From positions 365,164 through 429,163 of the forward strand of contig JAAOMT010000135.1 in NCBI GenBank assembly GCA_016748015.1: DNA of 64,000 nucleotides, read 5' to 3'. Below, one piece after another: positions 11,232 to 23,222 of the stretch. The notes under the pieces were generated by a model. The model was not told the DNA's origin. It saw nothing but the letters and a program-made list of their open reading frames with translations, and ran no database searches. The stretch is from Geosiphon pyriformis (taxonomy: Eukaryota; Glomeromycota; Glomeromycetes; Archaeosporales; Geosiphonaceae). The position numbers and the translations under genes are program-made. Within the stretch, counting starts at the first letter, position 1; the number at the start of each line of letters is the position of its first letter.

Positions 11232-13060
11232 ATAATTCTACAGAGAGCCAGCACCAACAACCTCATTCAAAAGTGGCAGAATCAGAAAATGTTGGAGCAA
11301 ACCATCTAGAATTCACGAAATCCTTATTTCAATATTACTGTCAACATTTGGGATTAACCCATAATCACATATCAGTAGAATCAGCTTTCAATTTCTATGT
11401 CAACAAAAGGATTGCCTATCTGTTGGAAACATCAGTGAATATTGAATCAGTGAGAGAAACTTTTTACAACAAATTAATTTAAAACACCAGCCTATTCACA
11501 AATCATAATTTCACATCCATCATTACTGAGATCAACAAAAAAATTAAACACCACACACAGCAAAGATACCCAATTACTTACACAAGTAAAGGCAAAAGAA
11601 AACTACAAATACCAGCAGTAACACCTCAAAGAATACAACCACCCACTTGGAAGAAAACTAGAGTTGAGTCCCCAAACAACCCATCTTACCATTATACCTC
11701 TGGAAGCACTATCAATATATTATCAACAGATGCGTCCACATCAAACGTGACATCAGCATTTGGACATTTCCCATTTCAAAGTAAACAAAAAAAAGAGGAT
11801 CTACTAGGACCATATGGCAAGTATTTTGAAAAATTTAAATCTCGATCACTGACACCATCAGGATTTTGATTACCACCATCTCACCCAAATTTCGGAATCA
11901 CAAGTCCTTGGGAAATTACTAAATTGGAAGAAGAACAAAAAGTAGAAGAGAAAGAAGAATTTGAGAATCAAGAATTTACTTACCAAAACCCAATTCTAAA
12001 AAACCCAGAAATTGAAACCCGAACTTTCAAACCCAGCCCAATTTAGACAATTTGGAAAACAACACTCTGAATATTTAAATCCCACCAAATCAGAACAATC
12101 CAAATCCTGAATTAATTAATTAACACTTATCTCCAGTTATTGTTATCAATCAACCATCTATTAAACCAATTGGTCAGCCCATCCAACCACCAAACCAACA
12201 AAATCAATAACCACCACCAGTACCATCCCAACAACAACAACAACTTCTACCACTATAGCAACAACAAATGGCTTATGCACCCATTGCAAAACTCAATAAA
12301 TTCAACGGTGAAGAAAATGATGTCCAAGTCTGGTTAAATGATGTGGCCAAAGCTATTACAGCCAATAATTGGGATAATGCTAGAGCAATACAAGCAATCC
12401 TTTATTTTCTCCAGGATATTGCTGATGCATGGTATCAAAGCTTCACTGTCAAACCCCAAAATTTTAATGGATTCAAAACTGAATTCTTGCAGTACTTTAG
12501 CAACAATAATAGTATCAACAAATTAGCCAACACCTTTATTACTATTAGACAAGGGGACACTGAAGCAGTTACTATCTACTTGGAACGCTTCCATAGATAT
12601 CTATGCCAAATACAAGCCATCCAAGCCAACTATTTCACAGTGCCACAGATTTTAAATCAATTGCACAGTAGCATCCTACAACAAATATGTCCAATGTATC
12701 CAGTGGACTTTTTAACTGCAGTCACCTATGCCAGGGATTTTGAAACAGCTGAACTAGAAGCTAATCATGCTCAAGCTGTGAATCTAGCAATAAATGAATT
12801 ATCTGAATTGAATTCCAAATTGAAGCAATTTAGTAATTCAATTAATCAGAAATTAAAGGGATACTTAGCTGACAATCACATGATTTATCAACTTCCTTAA
12901 CAGCATAACAATTAGGGAAATGCGAATTGTTTCCAAAATCAATCACATCCATTGTCATCATTCAATCAGTCATGGCAGCCAGAGATACACGTCTGTCACA
13001 ACTGTGGTAAACAAGGGCACATCAGAGCCAACTACCATACTTATAGCAATCTATGATTGA
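11232..13060 (+). pseudogene. element C gag
   Basis: The N-terminal part (11260-11482) reads HLEFTKSLFQYYCQHLGL and is shared with E. After a Pro/Gln/Asn-rich linker with several stops, the capsid-like retrotransposon gag domain is open at 12268-12900 (WLNDVAKAITANNWDNARAI; YFSNNNSINKLANTF). A zinc knuckle at 12994-13035 reads CHNCGKQGHIRANY: the last Cys is Tyr. No clear ATG lies at the expected start; both C and E have a GTG in the same place, so the true start is uncertain. Confidence 0.8.
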
Positions 13061-14240
13061 GAAATCAATATAGAAACCTCAATCGCCAGTTTCAGACTCT
13101 GAACCATCATCTGAATCAAGACCAATACCAACCCACTTACCTGCTTATAATGCACTAACCAATTTATCAACCACCAGTTTATCAACCACAGCTACAAGCA
13201 ATTTATTAGGTGCAGCCACAAGTAATATATCAACCACAGCCACCAGCAATCTATCAAACACCCACCATTCAAATACCACCAGCAAACCCAGCTCAAATGA
13301 CATCAGAGAACCCAAGATTGAGGATCACCCAAAACTGAAGATTGGTGATGGTTGTACATTAACCAATCTCCAGCTCTTCCCACCAACAATCAGGATCTTG
13401 TCAATGAAATTTGGGTACTGGTCTCACCCAAAACCCAAATTCCCAACACTATTTAAGCCTTCTGATGACTCCAGAAGATGCCACCTCTAGCAATCAGAGA
13501 ATCGAACAACAACAACCACCTACCAATAATATCTCACCTACTACAATTACCGAAAATAAATTTTTGGATGCCATCTTCCCATTCAAACTTAAGAAACCAT
13601 TAGATATGTCATTATTCAGTGGAGCAGCACTTGAAGAGAAACCAATCACGGCTATGTACACTGACACCAAAATTGATGGCCACTCCATCAAATTAATCCT
13701 TAACAGTGGTTCAGCAGGCAGCATCATCACATGACAACTCATAGATCAATTAGGTCGCCAAGTTGATCATGCTGCCAGTGCCAGAATTATTATTGTGGAT
13801 GGAGCCACCAAAACCCCAATTGGTGAAATCAATGACTTCTCAATTGAAGTCAATGGCATCATAGTACCCATCAAAGTTCTGGTAATGGAAGCCACCCAAT
13901 ATCAAGCTTTAGTTGGTAATGACTGGCTATCCAAAACCAATGTCATGCTTAATTGAATGACTCAAGAACTAGTACTCAGCCAGAATGGTCAACACACATA
14001 AGTACCAGTAACATATGGTCACTTCAAAGCTACCAACACCACAGCACCACTAATTGACTTCGAAAAAGAAAAACCAAAACCTACCTGGGAAGCATATTAA
14101 GTCTCATGGGCCAATAAAAAACACAATGAGCTGCCACCAATACTCTCATGGAATGACAATGGCAAAGGAAAACAGAAGGAAACAGAACTTACCTGGAATG
14201 CCGACCAAGCCTGGAACACCAACCATGACTTAGAAAAATT
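13060..14240 (+). pseudogene. element C protease
   Basis: In the gag frame, after a Gln/Pro-rich spacer of QIYQPP-type repeats, the retropepsin-like domain occupies about 13600-13960. The active-site block reads IKLILNSGSAGSIIT; the catalytic Asp of DSG is Asn (GAC to AAC type change). The flap and C-terminal block (ALVGNDWLSKTNVML) are recognisable. A TGA follows the active-site block at about 13732. Confidence 0.78.
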
Positions 14241-14339
14241 ACCAAGTTGGGAATAGAATAAGAGAGAAAAAGAGAAAAGAAAAGCAAAGAAAGAGGAGCC
14301 ACTACCAACTGTCAGTTACACTCCTTATACAAATACATT

Positions 14340-15012
14340 ATCACAATTATTGAGCTATCACCGACCAAAGCTCATATGCATCAATTGTGGCAAAAAATTG
14401 TTGTCAATGGGTGCATGCTATGGCAATGATAAGAAATACCAGACGGCAACTAAGTTTTATTGTTGTGCATGCCTCGTCGAATGCTTTGGAAGACCAAAAC
14501 GAGTGGGAAAATAAGATAATACATCATGTTTAGCTTGTGGGGAAACTCTCCTCAATGAAGGAATGTAGAACAACATTCCTAAGAGAGGGGAAACATGCAA
14601 TGAAACCTGCCAGTATATGATCCTAATCAATGACTGGATACGCAAAAGAACACCAATTGATGATGCCTGAAAACGAGCATTATGACAATTGGAAGGATAT
14701 CTACACAACAAACATGAACTCTGGAGAATGGCAAGTGTGTAGACAGAAGGTGTAACAACCAGTAAACTACTAGAAATCAAAAACAACCCCCTAGCTCTGT
14801 CTGAACCTGAATATGTCCTAACGTTTGACATATTTGGCAACATTAAGGACAATCTGGAAGAATTCCATGAGCACTATTAACAGTTGGCACCTACTTGAGA
14901 AGAACAAGAACAATGATTGGAAGAAATAAACACTTAACTATGTAATCACTGTTTAATTCCATGTGACTTCCAATATTGTAATAAGTGTGACCTCATTTAC
15001 AATCTGTCACCA
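14340..15012 (+). pseudogene. element C zinc-ribbon region between protease and dUTPase
   Basis: Two Cys-pair clusters are visible in the gag-pol frame. The first (about 14375-14480) reads CINCGKKLLSMGAC then YCCACLVECFG. The second (14943-14990) reads CNHCLIPCDFQYCNKC, a CX2C-X8-CX2C pattern followed by DLIYNLSP. D has an equivalent (CVWCDKPLYSLSDKCMSC) at the same place, and F and B have versions too. Conservation across families suggests a structural zinc-binding domain of Pol; its role is unknown. Several TAG/TGA/TAA codons interrupt it. Confidence 0.65.
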
Positions 15013-15015
15013 CAC

Positions 15016-15690
15016 ATGATCTACACGATCCCAGAGAAAGAGGAACCAATTAGCAACTGTACATTAGAATTAGAATTGATTTTTAATTTTGATTCAAACT
15101 CTGACAACAATGACAACAAAAACACCAGTTCCAGTTCTATTCAATATGGCAAGAACAATGACAACAATTCCAACTCAGATTTAAACCCCGATCCAAACTA
15201 TGAACAATATATTGCACTCCTTGACCTCGCCAAGGAACAGGAACTTAAATGGTTCAGCGATAATAATGAAGGTATTATGCCAGAACGTGCACATAATACT
15301 GATGCTGGATTTGATCTGAGATATCTAGGAAAAGAGGTCATCCAATTGGAACCACATTCATGCATCTATATTGATTTGAAAATAGCACTGGAAATTCCAG
15401 CAACAACAATGGTTCAAATAGCATCTAGGAGTAGTTTAGCAAAAAGAGAGATAAATATTAGAGGGGGAATAATTGACACAGAATATGTAGAAAATATCAT
15501 CACCATACTACAAAATGACTCAGAAAAAGCTTATATCATAGAACCAAACAAAAAAATAGCATAAGCAATCTTCCTGTCTCTGGTTAAAGTAGCTCAATTA
15601 GTATCAGTGAGAAACAAAAAAAAACTAGAAATAACAGCAAGAAGAATACAGGGATTTGGATCCACAGGTAGAATAGATATACCAGTTAAT
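15016..15690 (+). pseudogene. element C dUTPase domain
   Basis: A trimeric-type dUTPase is fused in the gag-pol frame. Five family motifs are readable in order: AGFDLRYLG (I), ASRSSLAKR (II), GGIIDTEYVENI with the catalytic Asp (III), IIEPNKKIA (IV, diverged, next to a TAA) and RRIQGFGSTGR (V). The domain would hydrolyse dUTP to dUMP and pyrophosphate and so limit uracil in element cDNA. An Asn/Asp/Ser-rich stretch (15085-15210) precedes it. Only one stop (15562-15564) interrupts it. Confidence 0.88.
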
Positions 15691-17502
15691 ATGGCAGAGG
15701 AAGAAATTGTTGGCCAAGAAGAAATTATTTTAACTGGTCAAACAATTTCTATTCCATTATATAGCCAATACATGTTAGCAATAAAAAGGAGAGAAAAGGA
15801 GCAAAAACAGATTTTTGAAGCAAAAACAACCCTTTGTGAATCAAGAGAAATTGGACTTATCAATCTACACATACCAGCCAAGAGCCATAACCATATCAAA
15901 ATTTCTATCTACAACAACACTGGAAATGTTGTAGAGATACCAGAAAGAACCACTCTTAAATATTTAACCATGGAAATTGAAGATCAAGCACCAAACAGCA
16001 TTCCAGATTTTCCACAGCTTTGTAGATATGTGGATATTACATCACAAACTATCTATGGACAAAACAAATGTTATCTGTTACAGCCAAAACAATTGAAACA
16101 GATGAACATGGAAAATCTAGACCCACTTCAACAGATGCAACTAAAGATGTTACTCAATAATTTCAATGACATCTTTGTCAGTGAAAACGAATTTGGCAGA
16201 ACTAATATTATTCAGCATCAAATTAAGACTGGAGATGCAATGCCTATTAAACAATGAGCATATAGGATACCACCAGCCAGCCATGAAATTATCTGTCAAG
16301 AGATCAACCGAATGCTTGACAACGGGTTAATTCAGCCATCAATGAGCCCATGGTCGTCACTAGTAGTATTCATCCATAAGAAGAATGGAAAAATCCGATT
16401 TTGTATAGACTACAAGAAACTCAATAGTGTAACTCATAGAGACAGCTATCCAACTTCACAGATACAAAAACTATTTGACGCTTTTGGTAGAAACAAATGG
16501 TTTTCAATGTTAGACTTGAATAGTGAGTATTGGCAAGTAGCCATGGATCCAGCCAACAAAAAAAAAATGGTGTTCACCACAAGAAAGGGAAACTTTGAGT
16601 TTGAAGTTATGTCATTCGGCTTAACCAATGCTCCAGCTATATTCCAATGGCTAATAGAAATTATGTATACTGGCTTATTGTAGAAATCAGTAGTTGTATA
16701 CTTAGATGACACCAATGTGTTCTTAAAAACATTTGATGATCATCTACATTATCTCCAACAAGTGTTTGAAAAACTATGATGAACAGGATTAAAATTGAAT
16801 GCAACAAAGTGTTTTTTTGACAAAACAGAACTGAAATTCTTAGAATACATAGTTAGCAAAAACAGCATAAAAACAGATCTGGAGAAAATAGAGATAGTAA
16901 AGAACTTTTTAATACCAACTAACATAACCAAGCTGAAATCATTCTTGGGATTTGCAAGTTATTATAGATGCTTCATAAAGAACTTTTCAAAGATAGCACA
17001 ACCACTCAATAATCTTCAAACCAAAAATGCAAAGTATGAATAGACTGAAACCCAGCAAGAAGCATTTGATATCTTAAAAAAAAAGCTTATTCAAGCTTCA
17101 GTATTGATCTATCCAGATCATAGTAAACCATTCATTATCACCACTGATGCATCAGGTCAAGCATTAGGAGCAGTAATATCTCAGAGAGGACCAGATGGAA
17201 GAGAACATCCAGTCACATACACCAGCCGAGGTTTAACACCAGCCAAAAAGAACTATAGAACACCAGAATTAGAACATTTAGCAATCTATTGGACAGTTAT
17301 AAAATGGAAAAAATACTTGAGCCAAAAGTTTGAGGTGTACACAGATCACAAAAAATTGACATTACTCCAAAAACAAGAATTTGGAGATGGAAGACAGTCA
17401 AGATAGAAAATGGCACTTGCGCCATATACTTATACCATATATTATAAAAAGAGAAAAGACAAGAGAAATGCCGACAGTTTGTCACAAATAAGACAAATTT
17501 AA
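15691..17502 (+). pseudogene. element C linker, reverse transcriptase and RNase H
   Basis: A roughly 200-residue linker of unknown fold (to about 16257) precedes the RT. RT blocks: GKIRFCIDYKKLN, FSMLDLNSEYWQV, FEVMSFGLTNAPA, VVVYLDDTNVF (catalytic YLDD intact) and FLGFASYYRCFIKNF. RNase H (17104-17502) shows TTDASGQALGAV, YTSRGL, TDHKKL and NADSLS. In-frame stops lie at 16256, 16681, about 16780 and 17041. The frame closes with TAA at 17500-17502; the integrase ATG is 61 bp downstream in the +1 frame. Confidence 0.87.
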
Positions 17503-17563
17503 AAACATTTCAACCCAAAAATATAACAAAACCAAAACAATACTCACGAAAATATAACAAAAG

Positions 17564-18946
17564 ATGAACACACAAAAATATCAACAATTTTAACATTATA
17601 TAGATACTCAACAGTTCAAGAAGAAATTATCTCAACCGGAACAAAAAAAGATCAAACAACAATCCAAATATTTTATTACTTACCAAAATATACTTTATCA
17701 GAAAAATAGAAAAGATTCAGATCAACCAACCAAAGTAATTACAGAACCAGAAAAGGAGACAATACTGTTCAACATGTATTTAGATCCAATTGCAGGACAT
17801 TTTCATAAAGAAGCAACCATGAAAAGAACCAGAAAGAGATACTATTGGCCATCAATGTATCCAGACATCATCCAATATGTGCAAAATTGTGATGCTTATC
17901 AAAGAAGAGGAGGAACAAGACCCAGCAAACCATTAAGACCAATCAAAGTGGGATAACTATTTAACTGCATTAGAATCAATTTAGTCAGATCATTGACAAT
18001 TACCAGCAGAGGCAACAGATATATTGCAGTAGCCATGGACTATCTTACTAAATGGCCAGAAGCCAAAGCAATTCAAAGAACAAATGCAGAATCTGTTGCC
18101 GAATTTGTCCATCAAGATCTGATTTGTTGACATGAATGTTCAAAAGAACTATTATCAGACCAAAAAACCCATTTTGTGAATAAAACATTAGCAGAACTAA
18201 GCCAAAGATTCAGAATTAAGAGACCACTATCATCACCATATTATTCACAAACCAATGGATTAGTTGAAAGATTTAATAGAACATTGTGTGAAACAATAGT
18301 GAAACTCAGCCAAGAAAACCAAGACAAATGGGATTTGTTTATACCATCAATATTATTTGCTTATTGGACAATGAAGCAAGACACCACACAAGCAACACCA
18401 TTTGAATTGATATACAGTAGAACAGCAATATTACCAGTTGAGATAGAAGTTAACATATATCCAACTAAACCAATAACAGAAGAGAATTTTCAAGAAACAT
18501 TGTTAAGAAGAACATATGACTTAATAGAAACGTTGAAAAACAAATAAAGAAGAGCAGCTGATAACATACAAAAGTCACAAGAGAAACAGAAAGAAAGACA
18601 TAATAATTAACTACCAGACAAACCAGTTGAATTCAAGATTGGAGACAAAGTACTTTTACATTATACCAAAGCAGAAAAACAATGGAGTGGAAAATTCGAC
18701 CCCAAATGGGATAGACCATTTCACATAGAAGAAATTCTAGGGAATAGAGCTTACAAATTAAGACTGGATAACAAAATTTTAACCAAAGCAGCACATGGAG
18801 ATCGACTGAAATTATACCACAACATCACACTACCATCCACCAGTAATATTCCACAATTAGGAGTACAGAAGATACTAGTTCAACCAAAGGAGATTCTACA
18901 AGATCTGGAACCAATCATCATCATTGACAACAACACGTTAAATTAA
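17564..18946 (+). pseudogene. element C integrase
   Basis: ATG at 17564 gives MNTQKYQQF, matching the starts in A (MNPENYNNL) and D (LDNYSALIK). The zinc domain is visible (LDPIAGHFHKE, NCDAYQRRGG; first Cys of the second pair kept, second changed to Tyr). Catalytic core: first Asp changed to Asn (IRINLV), second Asp present (LLSDQKTHF), Glu present (NGLVERFNRT). The C-terminal GPF-like module reads GKFDPKWDRPFHIEEIL and is followed by YKLRLDNKIL. Stops at 17593, 17954, about 18128 and 18545. Confidence 0.85.
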
Positions 18947-18970
18947 TCCATTAAAAAAATATATAAAGAC

Positions 18971-19625
18971 ATGGTAAATGCAACAAGAAATATCAGAAAA
19001 ATGGAAATTACAGACAACATCCACTTATTAGCACAACAACTCTTTCAATTGATTCAATACCAAGAGATGGAAATTACAATTAATCAACAAACCATTCAAT
19101 ATCAAGACACTAAAAAGACATCACCATATAGAACACAGAAGAAAACAGAAAATACCATTGACAAAATTATTGCGAAAGTAAAATTAGCAATAAAAGAATT
19201 GATAAAAGAGTCACTATACCAAAAGTTGACTAAAAAAACTTGGAATTAATGGATACAACAATTTCCAAGAAACTATTGTTATTTTTACTTGGGACAACAC
19301 GTGAATATTCAGAATCTATATATGGATAAAACAAAGCAATTATTCGACACCAAAATACTACAACAATTAGAACATTTTGTGAGAAAGAACAACTTATCCA
19401 CACAGGCCTAAGCCATATACCAAATACACACAACATTTCAGGATTGACCAGAAATCTTACTTAACAAAGCAATAGACACAGTTACCAGTAATCAATTAGG
19501 AAAGATCACCAATACTCAATTTGAAGAATTACAGACTCAAATAACACAAGTAATTTTTAAAAATGAAATTCAGGAAATACTTTAAGAAGGGGAATTAACA
19601 GAGTTAGATTTCAATAGAGCTTAAT
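18971..19625 (+). pseudogene. element C ORF3, unknown function
   Basis: ATG at 18971 opens 92 codons to 19249 and, reading through five decayed codons, continues to about 19625, just before the purine tract. About 215 residues, Gln/Lys/Ile-rich, with likely helices. Blocks shared with other families: MEITINQQTIQYQ, YFYLGQHVNIQNL and QLGKITNTQFEELQTQI (compare YIGKLTELNFQQFSDQI in A). No known domain, signal or membrane segment recognised. Confidence 0.6.
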
Positions 19626-19628
19626 ATT

Positions 19629-19643
19629 AAAAGGAGGGAATAA
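19629..19643 (+). promoter_or_regulatory. element C polypurine tract
   Basis: AAAAGGAGGGAATAA directly precedes the TG of the 3' LTR, the expected place for the plus-strand primer. The equivalent in A/F is GAGAAGGAGG. Confidence 0.8.
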
Positions 19644-20516
19644 TGTTACTTATAGAAATATAGAGAATATATATTAGCATAGTTATTAGCCAATCAGAAG
19701 TAGACATAGTAAAATGTGGAATTCCAGGATTCCTTTCAGGAATTGCAGGATTTCAGGAATTACAGGATTTTCACAAGGAATTGCAAGATTCCAGAATTCC
19801 AGGATTCCTCTCAAAGAAATTGCAGGATTCCAGAAATCCCAGAATTCCTGTTGTGAAGAATTGAGGAATTGAGGAATCTCAATTATGTATATATAGCAGT
19901 AGGATTAGAAGCTAAAAAGACAGACCTCTCAGTTTAGATTTTATCTAGACAACTTTTTAAACCACAAATAAATAACTGTTTGTTATCTCAAACTTGCTGC
20001 CACTATCAACACTTCATGTTGATAATAATTGATACTTAACCACACTGGAACAATAGTTTTTAATCACAGCTATTGATGGAATACTAACTTGCAAATTGCC
20101 TTGGCTTATTTCTTTTCTTTCTTTATTTTCTTTTCTTTTCTTTATTTTTTTGCTTTGATTTTATTGTTGTTTACTAACTCTATTGAGGATTAACACACAG
20201 GGTACTGATGTCAGGATAAACATGACTGGTAAAAGACCCAGAAATAAGGATAAAACACTCAATTAAGGATAGTTTACCAAGAAGAATACCAGCCATCAAG
20301 CTGAAAAAGAAATTGACAAAACTGCAGTTTTGGAAAGCTACAGATAAAACTATTATCATTGAATCACTGTTCATTATACAAAGAACTCAACCAAACTTTT
20401 TGGATACAAACCCTTCAGACACAAACCTTCAGATCACTATCAACTGCAACTAGATTTGAGCACCAAGTTATAGGTTTTGTTATTTAATCCAACACCAAAA
20501 ATAGTCACTTGTAATA
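19644..20516 (+). repeat. element C 3' LTR (873 bp)
   Basis: Same length as the 5' copy. It ends GTAATA (C-to-T in the terminal GTAACA) and is followed by ttat, then by the resumed integrase of element B. Confidence 0.9.
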
Positions 20517-20642
20517 TTATTAAGACCAATTAAAGTGAGACAACTATTTGATCAAATTAAAATTGACTTAGTTGGATCATTAACAATAACCAGTAAAGGC
20601 AATTATTATATAGCAGTAGTTATAAACTATCTCATTAAATAG

Positions 20643-21603
20643 TATTACAGATAATTATTTGAGGTCTCAAATCAAATAACAAATCTGTAACTTAGTACTT
20701 AATAGCTGCTATAATTGGTAGTATCTGAAGGTTTTGGTTAAGTTCTTTGTATAATGGACAAAGATTTAAGAATTGTAATTCATAGCTTCCCAAAATCACA
20801 ATTTCATCAAATTTTTTTTTCAATATAATGGCAGATAATTCTCTTGGTAAGCTATCCTCAATTGAATGTTCTACTCTTATTTCTGGGTTTTTTATCAGTC
20901 ACTTTGACATTGATAACTCTGCACATTGATTTTTAATCAATTAGTAAACAACAAAACAAATCAAAGAAAAGAAAGAAAATAAAAAAAAAATAAAGAAATT
21001 AAGCCAAAGCAAGTAATATTAATATTCCATCAATAACTGTAATTAAGAGCTATTGTTCTAGTGTGATTAAGTGTCAACAACTATCAACATGAAGTGTTGA
21101 TAGTTAGAGTTTGATAAATATTTCTTAATCAAATAATAATAACATAAATTGGATATGGATAAGTATTTTTATTAATATTTTAATAATTTTACTTAGTGGA
21201 TATAAACTAATCTTAAAGTAATTAGTGAACAGATAAAAAGGGAAGTCTAAAACTAAGAGCTCTTTGAAGTGAAAAGTATCTTAATAATTATAATCTGTAA
21301 GTCTAATTAACTCTAAGAGTTTTATTAACTCTGAGTCTAATTGCCTTATTTTCTAGCTTCTGATATTACTGTTATATATATATAATTCTCTTTACACAAA
21401 AAATTTTTTTTCTTTGCTAGATTTCTTGAAACATCCAGGATTTCCTGAAAAATTCTCAACTTTTTTAAAATATCTTAGATTTTCTGAAACATCCAGGATT
21501 TTCTGAAAAATTCTTTTTTCTCTTTTTCTATTCTAATTGGTTAATTTATAATCATGTGTTTTTTTTTTTAATTATATATTATTATTTTTTTTTAAGTATA
21601 ACA
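20643..21603 (-). repeat. solo LTR S (961 bp) inside element B
   Basis: Inverted relative to B. Plus-strand ends are TATTAC and ATAACA, a mutated TGTTAC/GTAACA pair, and the flanks are atag and atgg (4-bp duplication with one G-to-A). Removing it restores the B integrase reading. It resembles LTR C in its inner half (reverse of 20160-20510) but is longer. It carries two tandem copies of a 59-bp unit containing GAAACATCCAGGATT (about 21419 and 21478). Probably the remnant of LTR-LTR recombination. Confidence 0.8.
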
Positions 21604-22500
21604 ATGGCCAAAAGTAAAAGCAATCCAAAGAGCAGATACAGAATTTATAGCCAAATTTGTTCACCAAGATTTGATTTGTCAACATAAATGTCCAAAAAAA
21701 TTATTATTAGATCAAGAAACTTATTTTGTAAACAGAACATTAACAGAATTAAGTCACAGATTTGGAATCAAAAAACTATTATTATCGTTATATTATTCAC
21801 AAACAAATGGTTTAATTGAAAGATTTAACAGAACATTATATAAAGCAATAGCAAAAATTAGCCAAAAAACCCAAGACAAATAAAATTTATTTATATCATC
21901 AATACTATTTGCTTATTAGACAATGAAGCAAGATACCATACAAGCAACACTATTTGAACTTGTTTATGATAGAACAACAACATTACCAGTTGAAATAGAC
22001 ATCAATACATATTTAATAAAACCAATAACAGAAGCCAACTTTCAAAAAATATTGCTAAGAAAAACATACAAACTAATAAAAACATTGGAAAACAAAAGAC
22101 AAAAAGCAGTTGATAATATTCAAAAGTTACAAAAAAAACAAAAAGAATAACATAATAACCAATTATCAAATAAACCAGTTGAATTCAAGATTGGAGACAA
22201 AGTACTTTTATATTATACCAAAGTGAAAAAACAATAAAGTGGAAAATTTGATCCCAAATGGAACAGACTATTTCATATTGAAAAAATTCTAAAAAATAGA
22301 GCTTATAAACTAAGATAAGACAACAAAATTTTAGCTAAAACAACACATAAAGATCAACTGAAACTATATCACAATATAGCATTATCATTTATTAATTATA
22401 TTCCACAACTGAGAGTACAAAGAATACTAGTTAAACCAAATGAGATTCCATGAGATCTAGAACCAATTATTATTATCAAAGCAAACATGTCAAAGTGATC

Positions 22501-23205
22501 TACTATAATAGTATATAAAGAACCAAGATGCACAACAAAAACAACAAGAAAAAATAAAAATCACTAACAACATACACTCACTTACACAACAACTATCACA
22601 ACTGATTTAACAACAGAGATCAAGTCTGGAAATTACTATTAATAAACACATAATTTAATACAAGGACAAAAAAATAACACAAAAAAACCAAACCAAAGAG
22701 CAATATTTTAGATATTATGTTTTTGGAAACACTGTAAATAAAATAATGGGAAAGATAGAAAAGACATTAGAAGATCCAAAAATATCAATACCAGAAGAAA
22801 AATTGATCTTAGAAAATTAGAACCAATAGATACAACAAAATCCAAAAAACTTTTGTTATTATTAGTTGGAACAACAGTTAAACATCAAAAACTTGTACAT
22901 CAACAAAACAAAAAAAAAATTTGATCTGATCCAATTACAACAAATTAAACAAATTGTTAGAAAGAACAATATATTTACATATACAAGAGCCATTTATCAA
23001 CTATGGATGGGATTTTAAAACAGATTAAAAATATTATTACATCTGACAATAAATATGATAACAATTAATCAATTGGGAAAATTAATCAACACCCAATTTG
23101 AAGAATTACAGACCAAAATTACAAAAACAATTTTGAAAAAAGAAGTTATGAAGTTAATCCAAAAAAAAATTTAGAAAATTTAGAAAATTTTAACAGAGCT
23201 TAATA
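22501..23205 (+). pseudogene. element B ORF3
   Basis: Heavily decayed, but collinear with ORF3 of C. The best-kept part is near 23055-23150 (TINQLGKLINTQFEELQTKI), which matches QLGKITNTQFEELQTQI in C. It ends just before the 3' LTR of B. Confidence 0.5.
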
Positions 23206-23222
23206 TTAAAAAAAGAAAATAA

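Larger units (their letters stand above)
10339..20516 (+). mobile_element. Ty3/Gypsy element C, complete, dUTPase-bearing
   Basis: A full element of 10,178 bp: two 873-bp LTRs (10339-11211 and 19644-20516), primer-binding site, gag, protease, zinc-ribbon region, dUTPase, RT, RNase H, integrase, ORF3 and purine tract. It splits the integrase gene of B; flanking tetranucleotides are tcat (10335-10338) and ttat (20517-20520), a 4-bp duplication with one C-to-T change. gag through RNase H share one frame; the integrase is in the +1 frame. Scattered stops and a mutated protease and integrase make this copy inactive. Confidence 0.9.
9950..22500 (+). pseudogene. element B integrase in three pieces
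   Basis: Piece 1 (about 9950-10338) holds the zinc domain (SDLTAEYFYKK, NCDVYQIREG) and stops in RSSKSL where C is inserted. Piece 2 (20517-20642) resumes at LRPIKVRQLFDQIKIDLV and stops at NYLIK where solo LTR S is inserted. Piece 3 (21604-22497) resumes at MAKSKSNPKSRYRIYS / AKVKAIQRADTEF in frame and carries LLLDQETYFVN (second catalytic Asp), NGLIERFNRT (Glu) and the C-terminal KFDPKWNRLFHIEK region. Joining the flanks restores collinearity with C, which shows the nesting directly. The span includes C and S, which are not part of this gene. Confidence 0.82.

Noticed and set aside
14457-14852. Minus-strand frame of 131 codons opposite the element C zinc region
   Set aside because: The sense strand carries the conserved Cys pairs and joins protease to dUTPase in frame; the antisense frame has no support.
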